From the NCBI RefSeq assembly GCF_000260715.1, contig NC_017834.1, forward strand, positions 992,001 through 1,056,000: DNA of 64,000 nucleotides. The letters run 5' to 3'. Source of the DNA: Bifidobacterium animalis subsp. animalis ATCC 25527. GTDB taxonomy: Bacteria > Actinomycetota > Actinomycetes > Actinomycetales > Bifidobacteriaceae. This document shows, piece by piece, positions 27,478 through 39,100 of the stretch (positions within the stretch are counted from its first letter, which is position 1; each line of letters starts with the position of its first letter). Below the pieces are notes generated by a model. It did not search any database and was not told where the DNA came from. It saw only the letters and a list, made by a program, of their open reading frames with translations. Position numbers and translations under genes: made by a program.

Positions 27478-30400
27478 ACACGAACCAGCTTCAACAATTC
27501 GCCGCCAACGCGCGCATCGCGTTAATGAGCGCGATTGAACCTCGGGTCCGGGAGGCGCTTGACCCCAATTCGGCGTTGCATGCCGACAATACCGCGGCAT
27601 GCAAACACCTTGCCCACAACGCCCCATCCAGCAATGACCGCCATGCGATTGATGCGTATGTGGAGGAACTCACCGAACGGTATGCGTACCGGTGGTTCAA
27701 CCGCATCATCGCATTTCGCTACATGGATGTACACGGCTACACGGTGACGCCGGTCGTCTCCTCGGCCGACCCGACGAACGTCAACGGCCTGCCCGAGATC
27801 CTCGCTGCCGCACGCCGCGGCGAATACGACGAACGCGTCTTCGGCCCCGCGATCCGCACGAACGAGGCAATCAGGCGGCGAGTCGAGGCGATCCTCGACG
27901 GCGACATCACGACCGCCGACCCGCAAGGCGCCGCCTACGGCCTGCTGATGGCCGCCGCCTGCAACTACTGGCACTCCTCGCTGCCGTTCCTGTTCGACGA
28001 GCCGAACACCATCGAAGGCGCGATAGACGTCGTCCTGATGCCGCAGAACCTGCTGGCCGACGGCTCGCCACTGCGCGAGGCGATCGGCGTGATGACGCCC
28101 AAGGCCTGCGGTGTAGACGAATTAAGCGGCAACGTCGAAATCATCGGCTGGCTCTACCAGTTCTACATCGCGCCACGCAAAGACGATGTGATGGCCGGCT
28201 TCAAAAAAGGCAAGAAAGCCGGCGCGGAGGAGATCCCCGCCGCAACACAATTGTTCACGCCCGAATGGATCGTCCGCTACCTCGTGCAGAACACCGTCGG
28301 ACGCCTATGGATGGAAAACCACCCCGATTGCGCGCTCGCGGACGGCTGGGAATACTACATCGCCCCTACCAGTGACGACGACACAGCGAAACTCACGGTC
28401 AGCTCCCCCGAAGAGCTCACCGTATGCGACCCCGCATGCGGTTCGGGACACATGCTCACGTACGCGTTCGACCTGCTCTACGAGATCTATGAGGACGAAG
28501 GGTATGCGCCATCCGACATCCCCGGCCTCATCCTCGACCACAACCTCTTCGGCATGGAAATCGACGAACGCGCCGCACAACTCGCCGCGTTCGCGTTGAC
28601 GATGAAGGCACGCGGACGCTCACGCCGCTTCTTCCGCAAGCAGATACAGCCACACATCGAACAGATCAAGAAGCTCCAGTTCAGCGAAGAGGAAACCGAA
28701 GAACTCAACGAACTGTATGACGTCACGTTGTCATCCGAGACCTGGAACACGTACGCCAACGCGAACGTGTTCGGCTCCCTCATCCAACCCGACACGATGC
28801 TTGCCACGGTCTGCGACAACAACGACGAGCCGGAGTCACTGGCATTATATGCAGCGGACCTCATCGAACGCGGCAACCGCGTCCTCGAACAGACCCGCTA
28901 TCTGAGCCGCACCTACGCCGCGGTCGCCGGCAATCCGCCATACATGGGTGGCAAGAACATGAGCACCCAGCTCAAGAAGTATGTCGAAGAGCACTACCCG
29001 AAAGGCAAATCCGACCTGTTCGCCGCATTCATGCTCAGATGCATGCAGCTGGTGCCACAACATGGCATGGTCGGCATGATCACCATGCAGTCATGGATGT
29101 TCCTGACATCCTTCGAGGACCTGCGCACCACATTGCTGCATGCCATGCATATCGATACGATGGCGCATCTGGGTGCTGGGGCATTCGACAGCATCGGCGG
29201 AGAAGTCGTCTCGACAACAGCCTTCACGATGAGCAAGAGCAACGATGACCATCGCGGCGCCTATATCCGCTTGGTTGACATCAAAGGCGACCACGAACAG
29301 TCCGAAGCCTGCCAAGCCACCATCAAGCATGACAAAGCGTTGATGTTTGAGGTGGATCAGCAGGAGTTCGCCCAGATTCCCGGCTCCCCCATCGTCTACT
29401 GGCTGCCAGAAGCAGTATTGAACACCTTCAATGAGGGGAAACCACTTTCTGAAATAGCACAACCTCGGCAAGGGCTGGCGACTGCCGACAACAATCGTTT
29501 TGTCCGCGAATGGTGGGAGGTCAGCCAAAACAGAATCAGCTTGAACTGCGACAGCCTGCAATCCGCAGCAGCAAGCGGTGCTAAATGGTTCCCCTACAAT
29601 AAAGGTGGCGACTTCCGCAAATGGTACGGCAATCAAGAGTTCGTCGTCAACTGGGCGAATGATGGGCAGGAGTTAAGGGATTTCAGACCTCGTTCTGTGA
29701 TTCGAAATCCCTCCTTCTACTTCCAATCAGCCGTGTCTTGGTCAAATGTTTCCTCAGGTATGCCATCATTCCGCTATTATCCGGAAGGGTTCATCTTCAG
29801 CCACGTCGGTGACTGCCTTTTTGGTGACAAAGACATATTGCAACAATTGCAATCCCTATGCAACTCAAGCTACATGAAAGCATTACTGTCAGCAATAGCT
29901 CCCACACTTCATTTCGAAGTCGGACAGATTGCTACTATACCAGTACACTGTTTGTCTAATGCAGTGAAAGCAAACCTTCATTTACTGATTGAGGCATCTC
30001 GGAAAGACTGGGATGGTTTTGAAACAGCTTGGTCATTCCAATCAAATCTCTTAATAGAAAACGACACAACAATATCCTCTCAGATTCAATCACTTGGCTC
30101 AGTGTGGACAGAGCTCAGTCGGCAACAATGTGAACATGAGATAGAGAACAACCGTCTTGTAGCAGAAGCTTATGGCATCGAAGACGATGTGCCGATTGAC
30201 GTGCCTCTCGAACGCGTATCCCTCAAACGCAACAAAGCGTTCGCCTATCCGAAGGCGAGCCCCGAGGAGCGCGATGAGCTCTTCACGCTCGATCTGATCA
30301 AAGAACTCATCTCGTATGCGGTCGGCTGCATGTTCGGACGCTATTCGCTCGACGAGCCCGGCCTCATCCTCGCGTCGCAAGGCGAGACGATGGACGATTT

Positions 30401-31094
30401 CCATGCGAAGGTGCCGGATCCGTCGTTCGAACCCGATGCGGACAATGTGATCCCGATGTGCGAAGGCGACTATTTCGAGGATGACATCGTCGCGCGGTTC
30501 CGCAAGTTCATCGCGGTCGCATTCGGCGCCGAGCATCTTGAGGAGAACATCGCATACATCGAACAGGTCTTGGGCAAATCGTTGCGCAAGTATTTCCTCA
30601 ACGATTTCTACAACGACCATGTGAAGATGTATTCGAATCGCCCGATCTACTGGCAGTATGCGAGCCGCACCGACAACAAAGGCGCGTTCAAGGCGCTCGT
30701 GTACCTGCACCGCTACACGCCATCGACGACGAGCACGGTGCTCGCGTATCTGCGCGACTACATCGCGCGCGTCTCCGGGTATGCTGAGATGCTCGAGCGG
30801 CCGGAGGAAGCCACGAATACGGGATCAGCAGGAAAAAGAACCAAGGCCAAGACGGCCAAGGACCTGCGCGAGGCGGACAGGCTACGCAAGATCGTCAACG
30901 AATGCAAGGCATACGAGGATGACGTGCTCTACCCGTTGGCGACACGCAACATGCCGATCGACCTCGACGACGGCGTGCTCGTCAACTATCTGCGCATGGG
31001 CAAGGCGGTGCGCGCGATCCCCGCGATCGAGAAGAAACGCAAGGACGTCGAGACATGGGAATGGCCCGTGCACCCATTGGGCGCAGAACGGTAG
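27474..31094 (+). CDS. pglX: BREX-1 adenine-specific DNA methyltransferase PglX
   Basis: PglX marks host DNA by N6-adenine methylation at an asymmetric site and defines self versus phage. The 1206 residues include SAM motif I DPACGSGHML (about 319-328) and the catalytic NPPY (487-490). The start overlaps brxC by 4 bp (ATGA). Codons for about residues 640-900 (29.4-30.18 kb) are much richer in A and T than the rest of the operon. This is where the target-recognition region would lie, so that part was probably exchanged. The reading frame is intact throughout. The C-terminal 300 residues are GC-rich again, with ordinary codon use for the operon. Confidence 0.95.
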   Translation: MNTNQLQQFAANARIALMSAIEPRVREALDPNSALHADNTAACKHLAHNAPSSNDRHAIDAYVEELTERYAYRWFNRIIAFRYMDVHGYTVTPVVSSADPTNVNGLPEILAAARRGEYDERVFGPAIRTNEAIRRRVEAILDGDITTADPQGAAYGLLMAAACNYWHSSLPFLFDEPNTIEGAIDVVLMPQNLLADGSPLREAIGVMTPKACGVDELSGNVEIIGWLYQFYIAPRKDDVMAGFKKGKKAGAEEIPAATQLFTPEWIVRYLVQNTVGRLWMENHPDCALADGWEYYIAPTSDDDTAKLTVSSPEELTVCDPACGSGHMLTYAFDLLYEIYEDEGYAPSDIPGLILDHNLFGMEIDERAAQLAAFALTMKARGRSRRFFRKQIQPHIEQIKKLQFSEEETEELNELYDVTLSSETWNTYANANVFGSLIQPDTMLATVCDNNDEPESLALYAADLIERGNRVLEQTRYLSRTYAAVAGNPPYMGGKNMSTQLKKYVEEHYPKGKSDLFAAFMLRCMQLVPQHGMVGMITMQSWMFLTSFEDLRTTLLHAMHIDTMAHLGAGAFDSIGGEVVSTTAFTMSKSNDDHRGAYIRLVDIKGDHEQSEACQATIKHDKALMFEVDQQEFAQIPGSPIVYWLPEAVLNTFNEGKPLSEIAQPRQGLATADNNRFVREWWEVSQNRISLNCDSLQSAAASGAKWFPYNKGGDFRKWYGNQEFVVNWANDGQELRDFRPRSVIRNPSFYFQSAVSWSNVSSGMPSFRYYPEGFIFSHVGDCLFGDKDILQQLQSLCNSSYMKALLSAIAPTLHFEVGQIATIPVHCLSNAVKANLHLLIEASRKDWDGFETAWSFQSNLLIENDTTISSQIQSLGSVWTELSRQQCEHEIENNRLVAEAYGIEDDVPIDVPLERVSLKRNKAFAYPKASPEERDELFTLDLIKELISYAVGCMFGRYSLDEPGLILASQGETMDDFHAKVPDPSFEPDADNVIPMCEGDYFEDDIVARFRKFIAVAFGAEHLEENIAYIEQVLGKSLRKYFLNDFYNDHVKMYSNRPIYWQYASRTDNKGAFKALVYLHRYTPSTTSTVLAYLRDYIARVSGYAEMLERPEEATNTGSAGKRTKAKTAKDLREADRLRKIVNECKAYEDDVLYPLATRNMPIDLDDGVLVNYLRMGKAVRAIPAIEKKRKDVETWEWPVHPLGAER

Positions 31095-31150
31095 CACCTA
31101 CCGTTCGATCCGTGATTCATCAACTGTAAGAGGACAAGGTCGATACAACA

Positions 31151-33793
31151 ATGAGTGAACTGAATGCCGTCGCGGCGATGCTCGCGAAACGCTACGCCGA
31201 ACCCGGCGAGCGCGGCCGCATCGTATTCTGGCTCGACGAGAAGGGCGACTATGCCGACGATGTGCAGTCGATGTTCGGCCCCGATTCGTCATTCGAGGCG
31301 TTACGGGATATCGAGCTCATCATGGCTGCTGACACCCCGTTCGCGAACCGGCACACGATGATGATCAAGCATCCGGACCGCAAGTTCGCCGTCTACATGA
31401 CCGGTGCACAACCCGCGCCAAGTGACGACTGGCTGCTTGATATGAAGCTCGCCTACGCACCGGTCTTCTCCGCGGACCGGCTTTCGATGACCCTCACCGA
31501 GATCACACCCGACGCCCCACAGGAGACGAAGGAGCAGTGGCTCGCCATCATGCGCAGGACACCACGGTTCTTCGAGTCGAAGACGCGTATCCACAAGCTC
31601 GCCGAGCGGCTCAACGCGCAGGATGACACGCGGCGTCTGCAGGCGAAGATGATCGCCGTCCTGCTCGACCTGCCACAAGGGCAGCACAGCCTGCAGGACA
31701 TCTGGCGGGCACTGCTCACACAGGACACCGAAGATGATGACACCGGCATCCGCAAGATCGAGCGGATGGGCTTGGCGCCCTTCCACTGGGCCGGCACGGA
31801 AGCCATCTACCACTACCCCGCCTCCACGCGGAGCGAAGACAACCTCACTGTCAAGGATTTCAAACTCTGGCTGTTCGACCTTGCGTGGCACGGTTTTACC
31901 ACGAAATCCCACGATGAAAGCTACTATGCAGGCATCCAGCGCGACTTCGTCGGATGGTGCAACAATGTGCAGACCCGTGGCACGATGCGCACTCTCGCGG
32001 ATTCGGTCATGCAAGACCTCGGTATACCCGCCGAAGTGGATGAGATGGATGTCCATGCGCTCGCACAGCATGGCCTATTCCAGGCGGTCGATCAGCGGCT
32101 TATCATGCGTCTGCTCGAAAAACTCGGCAATCAATCCATCACGGACACCGATGTACAGCGTATCGCCAATGACAGGAAGACAATGCTCTGGTATGACCAA
32201 TTCGAGCATGAATACCAGGCCATCAGCGCGGCGGGCGCTTTCCGCGCGGCGTTGAGCAAGGTCGAGGATCCTATCGAGCTGCAATCCCCACAGCAGGGAT
32301 TCGAATCCTATGTCTCATACTATTATCGCGTGGATCAGGCCTACCGTCACTTCCGTATGGCGTTTGATCAGGCCCCGGATCTTGATGCAATCGCCATCAG
32401 CAATGATCTGGAAGCCGATTATGTGCGGTTCCAGCTCAATCTGGGCGCGGCTTGGCAGCGTCAGCTCAATACGATGAACGCGTGGCGAATCCCCAATGTG
32501 GCGGACCAGCAGGATTTCTTCCTCAACAAGGTTGAGAACGGCTTCCTCAAATCAGGCAAGAAAGTGGCTGTCATCATCTCCGATGCGTTGCGGTATGAGG
32601 TGGCCGAGGAGTTCACACGTCGCATCGACACAGAAAACCGGTTCACCGCATCAGTGAACGCACAGCTTGGCGTACTGCCGTCCTATACACAACTCGGCAT
32701 GGCAGCGCTGCTCCCCCATGAAAGAATCACATTCAATACGAAATCCTCCCATGCTTTGGATAATGGTCTTGTTCTGGTCGATGACCATGCCTCCAGTGGC
32801 ACCGGTAACCGTGACGCCATCCTGCAGACACGCAACGGGCATACCATCCAAGCCAAGGACCTCCTTGCGATGAACACCGGCGAAGCACGTGAACTGGTGA
32901 AATCCTGTGATGTGCTGTACATCTACCATGACGAGATCGACAAGGAAGGCGACAAAGGCGACGAAGACAAAGTATTCGGCGCATGTGAAAGCACGATCAA
33001 TACACTCATCACCATCGCGAGGAAACTGACGAACGCGAACGTCAACAACATCCTCGTCACCGCAGACCATGGGTTCCTGTACCAGCGCAGCGAACTCGAT
33101 GCGGGCGAATGGCTCAGCGAACAACCGCATGGCGACGCCGTATGGATGAGGAAGCGTCGATTCACGACGGGGGCGCATCTTATACCCAATGACGCGTTTA
33201 TGACCTTCACAGCGCAACAGGTCGGTCTGGCGAACCCGCCAGAGGAAGGCGTCACAATCCAGCTGCCGAATTCGATCCTGCGTCTACGCCATCAGGGCGA
33301 CGGCGTGAAATACGTACATGGCGGCGCGTCATTGCAAGAAGTCGTCGTACCGGTCGTCTCCATCAACAAGGGCCGTTCGGCGAGCGGCGATAGGCGCGCA
33401 GTAAACTTCACCATCCTGCAGAGCACGAATCTGATCACGACAGGACAGATCACCGTGGACTTCCTGCAGAGCGAACCGGTCGGCGGCAAGGTCCGCGAGC
33501 GCATCACCTTCGTCGGACTCTATGGCCGGGATGAGCACGGTGACTGGACGCTAATCTCGAACGAGACGCCCATCACCTTCAATTCCACGTCGAAGGAGGC
33601 AGCAAACCGGCATAACCGGGTCACGTTCATGCTCACGCCGGAGGCGGACGCCTTCAACGGGCAGCCGATCATGCTGCTGTGCCATGAGATCGTGGCGGGT
33701 TCGAGCGCGCGCAGGCTGTTGGCGCAGAAGGCGCAATTCACACTCAAGCGCGATATCCAATCAGGCGACGCCGATCTGCTGGATTGGGACTGA
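31151..33793 (+). CDS. pglZ: BREX-1 phosphatase-like protein PglZ (type A)
   Basis: The 880-residue protein carries an alkaline-phosphatase-superfamily PglZ domain. VAVIISDALRYEVAEEF (Asp near residue 478) and ILVTADHGFLYQRSE (about 635-650) supply the metal-binding Asp and Asp-His positions. PglZ is one of the two hallmark BREX proteins and is needed for both methylation and phage resistance. The spacing after pglX is 56 bp, with an AAGAGG/AAGG ribosome site. Length and domain order match type 1 BREX. Confidence 0.94.
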   Translation: MSELNAVAAMLAKRYAEPGERGRIVFWLDEKGDYADDVQSMFGPDSSFEALRDIELIMAADTPFANRHTMMIKHPDRKFAVYMTGAQPAPSDDWLLDMKLAYAPVFSADRLSMTLTEITPDAPQETKEQWLAIMRRTPRFFESKTRIHKLAERLNAQDDTRRLQAKMIAVLLDLPQGQHSLQDIWRALLTQDTEDDDTGIRKIERMGLAPFHWAGTEAIYHYPASTRSEDNLTVKDFKLWLFDLAWHGFTTKSHDESYYAGIQRDFVGWCNNVQTRGTMRTLADSVMQDLGIPAEVDEMDVHALAQHGLFQAVDQRLIMRLLEKLGNQSITDTDVQRIANDRKTMLWYDQFEHEYQAISAAGAFRAALSKVEDPIELQSPQQGFESYVSYYYRVDQAYRHFRMAFDQAPDLDAIAISNDLEADYVRFQLNLGAAWQRQLNTMNAWRIPNVADQQDFFLNKVENGFLKSGKKVAVIISDALRYEVAEEFTRRIDTENRFTASVNAQLGVLPSYTQLGMAALLPHERITFNTKSSHALDNGLVLVDDHASSGTGNRDAILQTRNGHTIQAKDLLAMNTGEARELVKSCDVLYIYHDEIDKEGDKGDEDKVFGACESTINTLITIARKLTNANVNNILVTADHGFLYQRSELDAGEWLSEQPHGDAVWMRKRRFTTGAHLIPNDAFMTFTAQQVGLANPPEEGVTIQLPNSILRLRHQGDGVKYVHGGASLQEVVVPVVSINKGRSASGDRRAVNFTILQSTNLITTGQITVDFLQSEPVGGKVRERITFVGLYGRDEHGDWTLISNETPITFNSTSKEAANRHNRVTFMLTPEADAFNGQPIMLLCHEIVAGSSARRLLAQKAQFTLKRDIQSGDADLLDWD

Positions 33794-33818
33794 AAGACAG
33801 GACAGGAAGGGATAGCCA

Positions 33819-35987
33819 ATGACCGATACCATGCAACATGAACTGAGCCCGTTGGACAGGAAGATCACCGACGTGTTCCCGCAGCACACCGTGCGCAAGG
33901 ATCTCGTCGGGGAAATCAAGGGCAATGCGGTCGTGCCCACCTATGTGCTCGAGTTCCTGCTCAGCCAGTTCGCCACGACAACCGATGCGCTCAGCATCGA
34001 ATCGGGTGTGCGACGTGTGCAGGAGATCCTCGCCCAGCATTATGTGCACCGTGATGAGGCGATGCTGATCCAGTCGAAGATCCGCGAGAAGGGGCATTAC
34101 CGGGTCATCGACAAGGTGCAGGTGACGCTCAACGAGAAGCTCGACCGGTACGAGGCGAGCTTCTCGCACCTCAACATCCGGCAGGTAGTCGTCGATCCGA
34201 ACATCGTGCAGAAGAACGAGAAGCTGCTCGTGACCGGCATCTGGTGCATCTGCCGTATCGGCTACGCGTACACGGGCGAGAAGGACGAGGTGCCGTGGCG
34301 GCTGGAAAGCCTCAAGCCGGTGCAGATGGCGACCGACGACGTGCATAACTTCATCGAGGGGCGCAAGGCGTTCTCGACGGAGGAATGGATCGATCTGATG
34401 CTGCAGTCGATCGGCTTCAACCCTGAGCTGTTCAGCGACCGAGCGAAGCTGCTGCTGCTCATACGCATGGTGCCGTTCGTCGAACGCAACTTCAACGTCG
34501 TCGAGCTCGGCCCCAAAGGCACCGGCAAGTCGCATATCTATTCGGAGTTCTCGCCGCACGGCATGCTCATCTCGGGCGGCGAGATATCGGTGGCGAAGCT
34601 GTTTGTCAACAATGCCACCGGACGGGTGGGACTCGTCGGGTTCTGGGACACGATCGCGTTCGATGAGTTCGCCGGCAGAAACAAGAAGGCCGGCAAGGAA
34701 CTCGTCGACATCATGAAGAACTACATGGCGAACAAGACATTCTCTCGCGGCGTCGAACAGATCCCCGGCGAGGCGAGCCTCGTGTTCGTCGGCAACACCG
34801 ACCATGACGTCCCCACGATGCTGCGGACGTCGGACCTGTTCGAGGCGCTGCCATCGCAATACCACGATCCGGCGTTCCTCGACCGCATCCACGTCTACAT
34901 CCCCGGCTGGGAGTTCGAGCAGATCCGTTCTGAGATGTTCACCGACGGCTATGGCTTCGTCGTCGACTATCTGGCCGAGGTGCTGCACAACCTGCGCGAC
35001 CTTGACTACAGCGACCGCTTCAACCCGTACTTCGAACTCTCGTCGTCGCTGTCCACGCGAGACAAGGACGGCATCCGCAAGACCTTCTCCGGACTGATGA
35101 AACTCATCTACCCGTCCGGCGCGGCGTCGGCCGAACAGATCGAGCCGCTGCTGCGATTGGCAATCGAGGGACGCAAACGCGTCAAGGACCAGCTGTGCCG
35201 CATCGACACGACGATGACGCCGGTCGACTTCGCCTATACGAAGGTTGGATCCGAAACGCCGATCACCGTCAGGACCTTCGAGGAGATCGACTACCCGAAA
35301 CTGTATCGGCGCCAGCACACCGATGACGCATCCGACGAGGACGACGGCACGATCCCCGAAGGCGCGTTGCCGGACAAGGACGCTGCGCTGACCGAAGACG
35401 CGCCGGAACAGCCTTTGACCGCGAAACCCACACCTTCCCCCATCGAACGCATGCAGGCACTCGCAAAACCCGGTGTGAAGGAGCTGGAGGAGAACGAACG
35501 CGGTTTCTCCTACGACAAGCTGTTCGGCCCATATGTCGCCGGCGCACAGCAGCTCGAACTGATCGATCCGTACATCCGCCTCTCCTACCAGATGAGGAAT
35601 CTGGCGGAGTTCATGGAGATGGTGCGCAGAAACTCTAATCCGCGTCAACGCGTCCACGTACATCTGATCACGAAGAAAGACGAGGAGGAGCACAAGGCGA
35701 AACGGCAACAGGAAATGCTCGAAGAGCTCAAGCACAACTACGCGCCGATGGGCGTCGACCTGACCTTCGAGTTCAATGACACGATCCACGATCGTCGTCT
35801 GTGCACTGACACCGGCTGGAAGATCACGATGGGACGCGGACTCGACATCTTCCAGCAAGGCAACGACGGCGACTGGCTCAACCCGCAGAACCGCATCCAA
35901 AAGATGCGCCGCATCAAATCCTGCACGTTCACCTACCTCAGGGATGATGACATATTGACCGATCAGGAGAAGCAGAGCAGAAACTGA
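33819..35987 (+). CDS. brxL: BREX Lon-like ATPase BrxL
   Basis: The 722-residue AAA+ protein closes the canonical type 1 operon. Walker A is ELGPKGTGKSH (about residue 228) and Walker B is TIAFDEFAG (about 283). The C-terminal part carries the Lon-protease-like fold, which in studied BrxL proteins acts on DNA rather than as an active protease. An acidic, Pro-rich linker lies around residues 505-545. The ATG follows GGAAGGGAT. The SIR2 gene begins 121 bp downstream with no terminator between. Confidence 0.94.
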   Translation: MTDTMQHELSPLDRKITDVFPQHTVRKDLVGEIKGNAVVPTYVLEFLLSQFATTTDALSIESGVRRVQEILAQHYVHRDEAMLIQSKIREKGHYRVIDKVQVTLNEKLDRYEASFSHLNIRQVVVDPNIVQKNEKLLVTGIWCICRIGYAYTGEKDEVPWRLESLKPVQMATDDVHNFIEGRKAFSTEEWIDLMLQSIGFNPELFSDRAKLLLLIRMVPFVERNFNVVELGPKGTGKSHIYSEFSPHGMLISGGEISVAKLFVNNATGRVGLVGFWDTIAFDEFAGRNKKAGKELVDIMKNYMANKTFSRGVEQIPGEASLVFVGNTDHDVPTMLRTSDLFEALPSQYHDPAFLDRIHVYIPGWEFEQIRSEMFTDGYGFVVDYLAEVLHNLRDLDYSDRFNPYFELSSSLSTRDKDGIRKTFSGLMKLIYPSGAASAEQIEPLLRLAIEGRKRVKDQLCRIDTTMTPVDFAYTKVGSETPITVRTFEEIDYPKLYRRQHTDDASDEDDGTIPEGALPDKDAALTEDAPEQPLTAKPTPSPIERMQALAKPGVKELEENERGFSYDKLFGPYVAGAQQLELIDPYIRLSYQMRNLAEFMEMVRRNSNPRQRVHVHLITKKDEEEHKAKRQQEMLEELKHNYAPMGVDLTFEFNDTIHDRRLCTDTGWKITMGRGLDIFQQGNDGDWLNPQNRIQKMRRIKSCTFTYLRDDDILTDQEKQSRN

Positions 35988-36108
35988 CGCCGCTGACCCT
36001 ATGAAACGCCATCATGTCGTGCATCGCAGGTGGGAGGCGGCGCTCAATGATGGCAGTCCATCAATGGGCATGACAATATACAGGAACCATGAATCCACGG
36101 GAGCAACG

Positions 36109-39100
36109 ATGTGGGTAACCGAAAATGTTGAATTTCCAGATGAACTCGTCAATGCGGCACTCAACGACGAGCTGGTCCTATTTGTTGGCTCCGGCGTATC
36201 ACTTGATGCTCCCGCCAATCTACCGTCATACCAAACATTGGTAGAGCAACTGGCAAGTGAGCAGGGTGTAGATCCGCCGGATTCTAAGACGTCGTTGGAC
36301 GGTTTTCTCGGCAAACTCCATGACAGGGAAAGCGCACATGAGCGAACGCTGCAAATGATGAGTTCCGCCAATGCGGATTGCAACGAAACCCATAAAGCAA
36401 TCATGCGCATCGCAAAGGCCATGAAAACAAGGCGCATAGTCACCACCAACTACGATGTTCTGTTGGAAAAAGCCGCGGGCTTCCTATCCATGGATATCAA
36501 TCGTATCTATCGAGGTCCAGCGTTGCCGCTCGGTTCCTCTTTCGACGGCATCGTTCACCTCCATGGCGACATATACAGCAGACCAGACGAAATCATCCTC
36601 GACGATCGGGACTATGCCCGAGCGTATTTGCTGGAGTCATGGGCGTCCAGGTTTCTCGTCGAGATGTTCAGACATTACTCTGTTCTCTTCATCGGCTATG
36701 GGATATCGGACCCCATCATGCGGTACCTCACCTTGGGCGGCATTTCACAAGATCATCCTCACTTCGCACTCTCCGCAGCAGGCGACAAAAGCAAAGAGGA
36801 ACACGAAAGCTGGAACGAACGTGGCATCGCCACAATACTGTTTCCGCTATCGCCCGATTCATCATACGAGGAGCTGCCCAAGGCATTGAACTCCTTCGCC
36901 GATCAGTTGTGCGACGACTATCTGACGAAGAAAAGCCGCATCGAGAGAATCGTCTGCAACGCACCTGCAACGATCACGCGGGATGACCGTGATTTCCTGG
37001 CCAGGGCACTGCACACGACCGAAGGCATACAATGCTTCATAAACAATATGACGCGACGAGATAACGAAAGCATGCAAGAATGGGTGCTCTGGCTATTGGA
37101 AGATCCCGCTACATCGCGCCCCTTCACCACATCCCAGGCCTTGACCGATGAGGAACTACTGCTTTGTCGACAAATCACTTATATCCTAGTATCAGAGAAA
37201 TATGCAGACATATTATGTTCACTGTTGATTCAGATTCAACACAATGTCGGAGAATGGTTCTTCAATGAATGCTCCGAACTTCTCATACACACATGCGAGG
37301 ACCGGCAAGAATGGGCAGTGAAGCCACTGACAATTTTACTGTCATCTAACCCAAGAAAACAATTAGATCATGTTTATAATATCCATATCGAACCACTTCT
37401 ATCAATCAATTTTCCCATATATCTTCTATCGCAGTTCATTTTTCCAGTTGCATCATATCGACAGGAGGCAAACGTAGCATACTGCACCGTTTTCTGGTCA
37501 GCAGAAATCGACGACCGACACGAAGACAAACCAATAAACAATAACTCGATTTATTTTTCAGAAGATTTTATAAAATTTGCTGAACATTCAATAAAACAAT
37601 ATTCACAATATGAAGCAGTAAATAAAATGTCTGTCGTGTATAGACCTGCGATAGAGCCGCATGATCAGAATCAACGACATGATGAGACTTCCTCGTTCTT
37701 CATAGAAGTGCTTCGTGAATATGCCAGATATCACGCGGATGACAATCAGGCAATCGCAGAGCGTTGGTGGAAGAGCGACACGCCTCTCCTTCAGCGCCTA
37801 GCCATCTCCGCCATCACGATGTCCGACCGTACTGCAGATGATAAACTCAGTTGGGTTCTAGATAAGGGAATAATCGTTAGCATCAAGAAGCACATGTGGT
37901 TATGGCATGAACTCATGCTGCTTCTTCACACCTCCATAGTCGAAGCCTCCCCCGATATACGCGACGCGCTTTTGCAGCAGATTCAAAGTATTGGCATTAA
38001 TGAAACATACGATGACTCAGATGTTGCCAGCACACAGTACGATATGCTGGATTTCATGCTTAGGACGCTGCCGAAAGAATCTTGGCAGGAAGCTTATGAA
38101 TTCACAAAACTCCTTGCACACAAATATGGTTATACTCCTACTGCAAACCCTGATTTCCTTGCATCGGATTATCCGACTCAGTGGCAGGTACCACAAGGAA
38201 TCGTAGATGATGAAGCATTTCTGGCAATGCTACACAATGACCCTTCACATCTTCTTTTGCTTCTTGCCTCACGAGACAACCTTCAGGCGATCACTAACAC
38301 GTTCTTCTATCAGATCCCGAGATTGGTAGGAGATGATACTCAAACCGGATTCGAGCTTTGGAATCTTGCATTATCAGATCACGACAAAAGCCTGCGTCTT
38401 CGGGCAGCTATCCTCAATGGATGGTCATATAAAAAACACTCATCTGCTGATCTACATTCAATCATCGCCTGCCTTACTCAGCTCTCTCAAGGAGCCCAGA
38501 CCTCTCTCGGTGATACCATCATTCGCCTAATTCGTATACAGATAAAGAATGCCGATGAAGAAATTCCCGAAGATACGCTCGAATGGATGGACTCATTCGC
38601 CGCTAAGCAGTTGACCGAACGACATGATTCCTTTGTCGCCCAAGACCGCGCCAATTGGGAGAACGATCCAATCACTCTTTCCCTGAACTACTGGCCGGGC
38701 GAGCTGGCATGGTATTGGATTCATAGGATTCAATACAGAAAGGCATGCAGTCCGTCCGATTGGTCGGGCTTCAACGAAGCCGAACGCAATGCATTATCCC
38801 AATTCGCACAAGCCGAGGGAGATCTGGCTTTCGCCATGCATCCGCCGTTGCTTTTCAATATGAATCTTCTTCATGAGCTTGACAGCGACTTCACGGAAAA
38901 GATTATTCCTCAAATGCTTCAGACAGATGACACCCTCATGGTCTGGAGAGTCATCACGCAGTATCATATACAGCCGAACCTGCGCCTTATGAGGCTCTTC
39001 TTCTTTAAGAGTCTGCAGAGTGTGCTCAAAGAGAGACTGGACGGTGAACTCAAATTCATCCAGAATCTCATGCGCATCATACTTCGAGCACTTAATGCCT

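Noticed and set aside
29400..30180. Insertion or frameshift in pglX
   Set aside because: Despite the composition change the reading frame stays open and continuous from 27474 to 31094, so it is read as an exchanged domain and not a disruption.
23839..35987. Type 2 BREX (Pgl) system
   Set aside because: There is no PglW kinase or BrxD/BrxHI; the presence of BrxA, BrxB, BrxC and BrxL in this order defines type 1.
36001..36108. Earlier start for the SIR2 protein at 36001
   Set aside because: The extra 36 residues do not resemble SIR2 N-termini and lack a ribosome site, while ATG 36109 has GGGAGC at good spacing.
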